A stretch of DNA of 64,000 nucleotides from Mesocentrotus franciscanus (taxonomy: Eukaryota > Echinodermata > Echinoidea > Camarodonta > Strongylocentrotidae), in contig CP137675.1 of the NCBI GenBank assembly GCA_037976565.1, positions 1,001,323-1,065,322 on the forward strand. Reading direction: 5' to 3'. The notes beneath the pieces are model-generated. The model worked only from the letters and a program-made list of their open reading frames with translations, did no database searches and was not told where the DNA came from. A program made the translations under genes and the position numbers. Position 1 is the stretch's first letter; each line of letters opens with the position of its first letter. Below are positions 59,787 to 64,000 of this stretch, piece by piece.

Positions 59787-60011
59787 GTGATTTTTAACAT
59801 TGTACAACTACATTTCAACTACATTTTCATTTTGTTGAGATGTATGTGTTAATAAATGTTTTCTACAAAAGTACTAAATATGTGGTGTCCCCCCCGCCTT
59901 TACGCAACAGATCAGCCGTGGGTGTCCCCTATCCATTATTTTCGCTTTATTATCATTTTGTTTATTGCTCATTTCACTTTTTTTTAAATGAATAGCGACC
60001 CTCTTCTCTTC
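59787..60011. repeat. Macrosatellite foot after the gap
   Basis: Starts at GTGATTTTTAACATTGTACA, a position about 95 bases earlier in the unit than where the left side stopped. Contains AGTACTAAATATGTGG in place of AGTATTCGGGGCCATGTGG. Confidence 0.9.
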
Positions 60012-61395
60012 TTGATAGTGGTGGTGATGGGTAAGGAGGTCTTGATAAGGTCTATATAGTGCAACAAAATAAAAGTAAAAATTGCCGTGAGAAATTTGTT
60101 TTTGTTTTTATTTTGGGGTGGATATCTAGCCCTCGTAACAACAAGGGGCAGGATATAATGATAAATACAGAAAAACACAGAAAAATACGAAATGTAAACA
60201 TAAATGTGCAAACATTAGGCCTAATTAATTCGAGACATGATCAATTCAAAGCAAACACAGAAAATACATGCAGGTTCAGAAAAAGTTAAACGTAAGGCCT
60301 GATTAATTCGAGACAAACACAGAAAAAAATGTAATAGATATTCAAGTCAGTGTATACATGCAATCAGGCGCGGATCCAGGGAGCCGAGGGGCCTTGCCCC
60401 CTCCCCGCAAAAAAAGAGAAGAGAGAGAGAGAGAGAGAGAAGAAAAAGAAGGGAAAGGGAAAGAGGAGAGAAAGGGATAGAAAGAAGAGGAAGAGAGAGA
60501 GAGAAAAGGAGGAAAAGAAGGGGATCGGGGGCCGAAAGGGCCTTGCCTCCCAGACTGTTGCCTCCCCCCGTCCCTCCCTTCCCATCAGAAAAAAGAAAGA
60601 AGGAAGGAAAGGAAAATAGAGGAAGAAGAAAAGAAAAGAAGGGGATATCAGTTGCGATTTTCCCACCAACAAGTTATGGATCGGTGGGGGAGCAAAGGCC
60701 TTGCCTCCCCCAAAAAAAAAAAGAGAAGGAAAGGAAAGGAAAGGGAAAGAGGAGAGCTAAAGGGAACAAAAAAGAGGAAGAACAAAAGAAAAGGGTGACA
60801 AGAAGGGGAGATCAGTTGCGATTTTCCAACGAACAAGGTGTTAATCGGGAGGGCTGAAAGGCCTTGCCTGCCCCCTCAGCAAAAACAAGAGACAGAGAGA
60901 GAAGGAAGGAAAGGAAAAGGAAAGAGGAGAGCTAAAAGGAACAAAAAGAGGAAGAACAAAAGAAAAGGGTGACAAGAAGGGGAGATCAGTTGCGATTTTT
61001 CCAACGAACAAGGTGTTGATCGGGAGGGCTGAAAGGCCCTTGCCTGCCCCCTCAGCAAAAACAAGAGACAGAGAGAGAAGGAAGGAAAGGGAAAGGGAAA
61101 GAGGAGAGAAAGGGAAAGAAAATAAAGAAGAAGAAAAAAAAAGGGGGAAAATAAGGGAAGATCAGTTGCGATTTTTAACATTGTACAACTACATTTCAAC
61201 TACATTTTCATTTTGTTGAGATGTATGTGTTTAATAAATGTTTTCTACAAAAAGTATTCGGGGCCATGTGGTGTCCCCCCGCCTACGCAACAGATCAGCC
61301 GTGGGTGTCCCCTATCCATTATTTCGCTTTCTTATTATCATTTTTTTATTGCTCATTTCACTTTTTTTTAAATGAATAGCGACCCTCTTCTCTTC
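60012..61395. repeat. Macrosatellite unit 7 (1384 bp, long class)
   Basis: Two B modules near 60811 and 60983, again TTAATC first and TTGATC second. Confidence 0.93.
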
Positions 61396-62582
61396 TTGAT
61401 AGTGGTGGTGATGGGTAAGGAGGTCTTGATAAGGTCTATATAGTGCAACAAAATAAAAGTAAAATTGCCGTGAGAAATTTGTTTTTGTTTTTATTTTGGG
61501 GTGAGATATCTAGCCCTCGTAACAACAAGGGGCAGGATATAATGATAAATACAGAAAAACACAGAAAAATACGAAATGTAAACATAAATGTGCAAACATT
61601 AGGCCTAATTAATTCGAGACATGATCAATTCAAAGCAAACACAGAAAATACATGCAGGTTCAGAAAAAGTTAAACGTAAGGCCTGATTAATTCGAGACAA
61701 ACACAGAAAAAAATGTAATAGATATTCAAGTCAGTGTATACATGCAATCAGGCGCGGATCCAGGGAGAGGGCCTTGCCCCCCTCCCCGCAAAAAAGAGAA
61801 GAGAGAGAGAGAGAGAGAAGAAAAGAAGGGAAAGGGAAAGAGGAGAGAAAGGGAAAGAAAGAAGAGGAAGAGAGAGAGAGAGAAAAGAGGAAAAGAAGGG
61901 CCGAAAGGGCCTTGCCTCCCAGACTGTTGCCTCCCCGCCCCTTCCCATCAGAAAAAGAAAGAAGGAAGGAAAGGAAAATAGAGGAAGAAGAAAAGAAAAG
62001 AAGGGGATATCAGTTGCGATTTTCCCACCAACAAGTTATGGATCGGTGGGGCAAAGGCCTTTGCCTCCCCGCCAAAAAAAGAGAGAAGGAAAGGAAAGGG
62101 AAAGATGAGAGCTAAAAGGGAACAAAAAGAGGAAGAACAAAAGAAAAGGGTGACAAGAAGGGAGATCAGTTGCGATTTTTCCAACGAACAAGGTGTTAAT
62201 CGGGGAGGGCTGAAAGGCCCTTGCCTGCCCCCCCCCCCTCAGCAAAAAACAAGAGACAGAGAGAGAAGGAAGGAAAAGGAAAGGGAAAGAGGAGAGAAAG
62301 GGAAAGAAAATAAAGAGGAAGAAGAAAAAAGGGGAAAATAAGGGAAGATCAGTTGCGATTTTTAACATTGTACAACTACATTTCAACTACATTTTCATTT
62401 TGTTGAGATGTATGTGTTTAATAAATGTTTTCTACAAAAAGTATTCGGGGCCATGTGGTGTCCCCCCGCCTACGCAACAGATCAGCCGTGGGTGTCCCCT
62501 ATCCATTATTTCGCTTTCTTATTATCATTTTTTTATTGCTCATTTCACTTTTTTTTAAATGAATAGCGACCCTCTTCTCTTC
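61396..62582. repeat. Macrosatellite unit 8 (1187 bp, short class)
   Basis: One B module near 62163. The CAGGGAGCCGAGGGG island is reduced to CAGGGAGAGG near 61762. Confidence 0.93.
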
Positions 62583-63769
62583 TTGATAGTGGTGGTGATG
62601 GGTAAGGAGGTCTTGATAAGGTCTATATAGTGCAACAAAATAAAAGTAAAATTGCCGTGAGAAATTTGTTTTTGTTTTTATTTTGGGGTGAGATATCTAG
62701 CCCTCGTAACAACAAGGGGCAGGATATAATGATAAATACAGAAAAACACAGAAAAATACGAAATGTAAACATAAATGTGCAAACATTAGGCCTAATTAAT
62801 TCGAGACATGATCAATTCAAAGCAAACACAGAAAATACATGCAGGTTCAGAAAAAGTTAAACGTAAGGCCTGATTAATTCGAGACAAACACAGAAAAAAA
62901 TGTAATAGATATTCAAGTCAGTGTATACATGCAATCAGGCGCGGATCCAGGGGCCGAGGGGCCTTGCCCCCTCCCCGCAAAAAAGAGAGAGAGAGAGAGA
63001 GAGAAGGAAAAGAAGGGAAAGGGAAAGAGGAGAGAAGGGAAAGAAAGAAGAGGAAGAGAGAGAGAAAAGGAGGAAAAGAAGGGGATCGGGGCCGAAAGGG
63101 CCTTGCCTCCCAGACTGTTGCCTCCCCGTCCCCCTTCCCATCAGAAAAAGAAAGAAGGAAGGAAAGGAAAATAGAGGAAGAAGAAAAGAAAAGAAGGGGA
63201 TATCAGTTGCGATTTTCCCACCAACAAGTTATGGATCGGTGGGGAGCAAAGGCCTTTGCCTCCCCGCCAAAAAAAAAGAGAAGGAAAGGAAAGGGAAAGA
63301 TGAGAGCTAAAAGGGAACAAAAAGAGGAAGAACAAAAGAAAAGGGTGACAAGAAGGGAGATCAGTTGCGATTTTTCCAACGAACAAGGTGTTAATCGGGA
63401 GGGCTGAAAGGCCCTTGCCTGCCCCTCAGCAAAAAACAAGAGACAGAGAGAGAAGGAAGGAAAAGGAAAGGGAAAGAGGAGAGAAAGGGAAAGAAAATAA
63501 AGAGGAAGAAGAAAAAAAGGGGAAAATAAGGGAAGATCAGTTGCGATTTTTAACATTGTACAACTACATTTCAACTACATTTTCATTTTGTTGAGATGTA
63601 TGTGTTTAATAAATGTTTTCTACAAAAGTATTCGGGGCCATGTGGTGTCCCCCCGCCTACGCAACAGATCAGCCGTGGGTGTCCCCTATCCATTATTTCG
63701 CTTTCTTATTATCATTTTTTTATTGCTCATTTCACTTTTTTTTAAATGAATAGCGACCCTCTTCTCTTC
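62583..63769. repeat. Macrosatellite unit 9 (1187 bp, short class)
   Basis: One B module near 63360. Length and head sequence nearly match unit 8, suggesting recent duplication of adjacent units. Confidence 0.93.
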
Positions 63770-64000
63770 TTGATAGTGGTGGTGATGGGTAAGGAGGTCT
63801 TGATAAGGTCTATATAGTGCAACAAAATAAAAGTAAAATTGCCGTGAGAAATTTGTTTTTGTTTTTATTTTGGGGTGAGATATCTAGCCCTCGTAACAAC
63901 AAGGGGCAGGATATAATGATAAATACAGAAAAACACAGAAAAATACGAAATGTAAACATAAATGTGCAAACATTAGGCCTAATTAATTCGAGACATGATC
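63770..64000. repeat. Macrosatellite unit 10, truncated by window end
   Basis: Head of the next unit, with the GGGGTGAGATATCTAGCCC variant also seen in units 8 and 9. Confidence 0.93.

Larger units (their letters stand above)
51996..64000. repeat. Macrosatellite array, units of about 1.19 and 1.38 kb
   Basis: TTGATAGTGGTGGTGATGGG (or a one-triplet-shorter form) marks unit starts at 51996, 53112, 54489, 55683, 57052, 58242, 60012, 61396, 62583 and 63770. Each unit has four parts. First is an AT-rich head with two GGCCTRATTAATTCGAGAC blocks. Second is a hAT-like CAGGCGCGGATCCAGG motif. Third are modules of G/A-only sequence separated by GGCCTTGCCTCC-type islands. Fourth is an AT-rich foot ending in GCCGTGGGTGTCCCC and GAATAGCGACCC. 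The + strand is strongly purine-biased over about half of every unit. Open frames of 60-220 codons in these units are low-complexity Lys/Arg/Glu or Phe/Leu/Ser and not genes. The array continues past the window. Confidence 0.95.

Noticed and set aside
59069..59852. Frames crossing the N run
   Set aside because: Created by unknown bases.
52313..63594. Dozens of 60-220 codon frames, Lys/Arg/Glu-rich on + and Phe/Leu/Ser-rich on -
   Set aside because: They follow the purine-only strand of the macrosatellite, occur in every unit with frameshifts between units, and some run through N.

Overview
The window is eukaryotic nuclear DNA from an animal: one gene is spread over small exons with canonical GT/AG introns, and the rest is dense with retroposons, inverted-repeat DNA transposons and satellites. 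No bacterial or organellar features are visible. The repeats (tRNA-derived SINEs, LINE 3' ends with ATT tails, short TIR elements, and a foldback element whose arms are built from 15-bp repeats, as in the sea urchin TU family) point to a marine invertebrate, most likely an echinoderm. That assignment is inference.

Left half (3.0-34.3 kb, + strand): one tubulin tyrosine ligase-like polyglutamylase gene of the TTLL6/TTLL13 type. I could follow 15 common coding exons with consistent phases from an ATG at 3128. The 3' end is modular, with three frame-compatible endings: a terminal exon at 31908-32070 (919 aa), a skip of that exon to 33739-33790 plus 34227-34268 (896 aa), and a large alternative terminal exon at 24431-25777 inside intron 12 (1081 aa). 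The catalytic TTL/ATP-grasp core lies in exons 2-9, followed by a basic region in exons 9-11. Introns hold most of the repeats: a 26-copy minisatellite next to a SINE in intron 4, a 5.6-kb TU-like foldback element filling intron 5, a 33-bp array in intron 9 and a 14-bp array directly after the exon 14 donor.

Middle (34.3-49.3 kb): mostly gene-free. It holds several non-autonomous inverted-repeat elements (35.5, 36.9, 39.0, 39.5, 44.5 and 45.4 kb), a decayed non-LTR retrotransposon on the minus strand (46.4-48.2 kb, with GVRQGCPL and YADD motifs) and one minus-strand terminal exon of a rhodopsin-class GPCR (48413-48931, TM5-TM7) whose upstream exons were not found.

Right end (49.3-64 kb): nested satellite DNA. 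A 20-bp array is followed by small hairpin elements, a 62-bp hairpin-forming array, a LINE-like 3' end, and then a macrosatellite of about 1.19/1.38-kb units running off the window end and broken by exactly 500 N. The many apparent reading frames there are products of the purine-rich strand, not genes.
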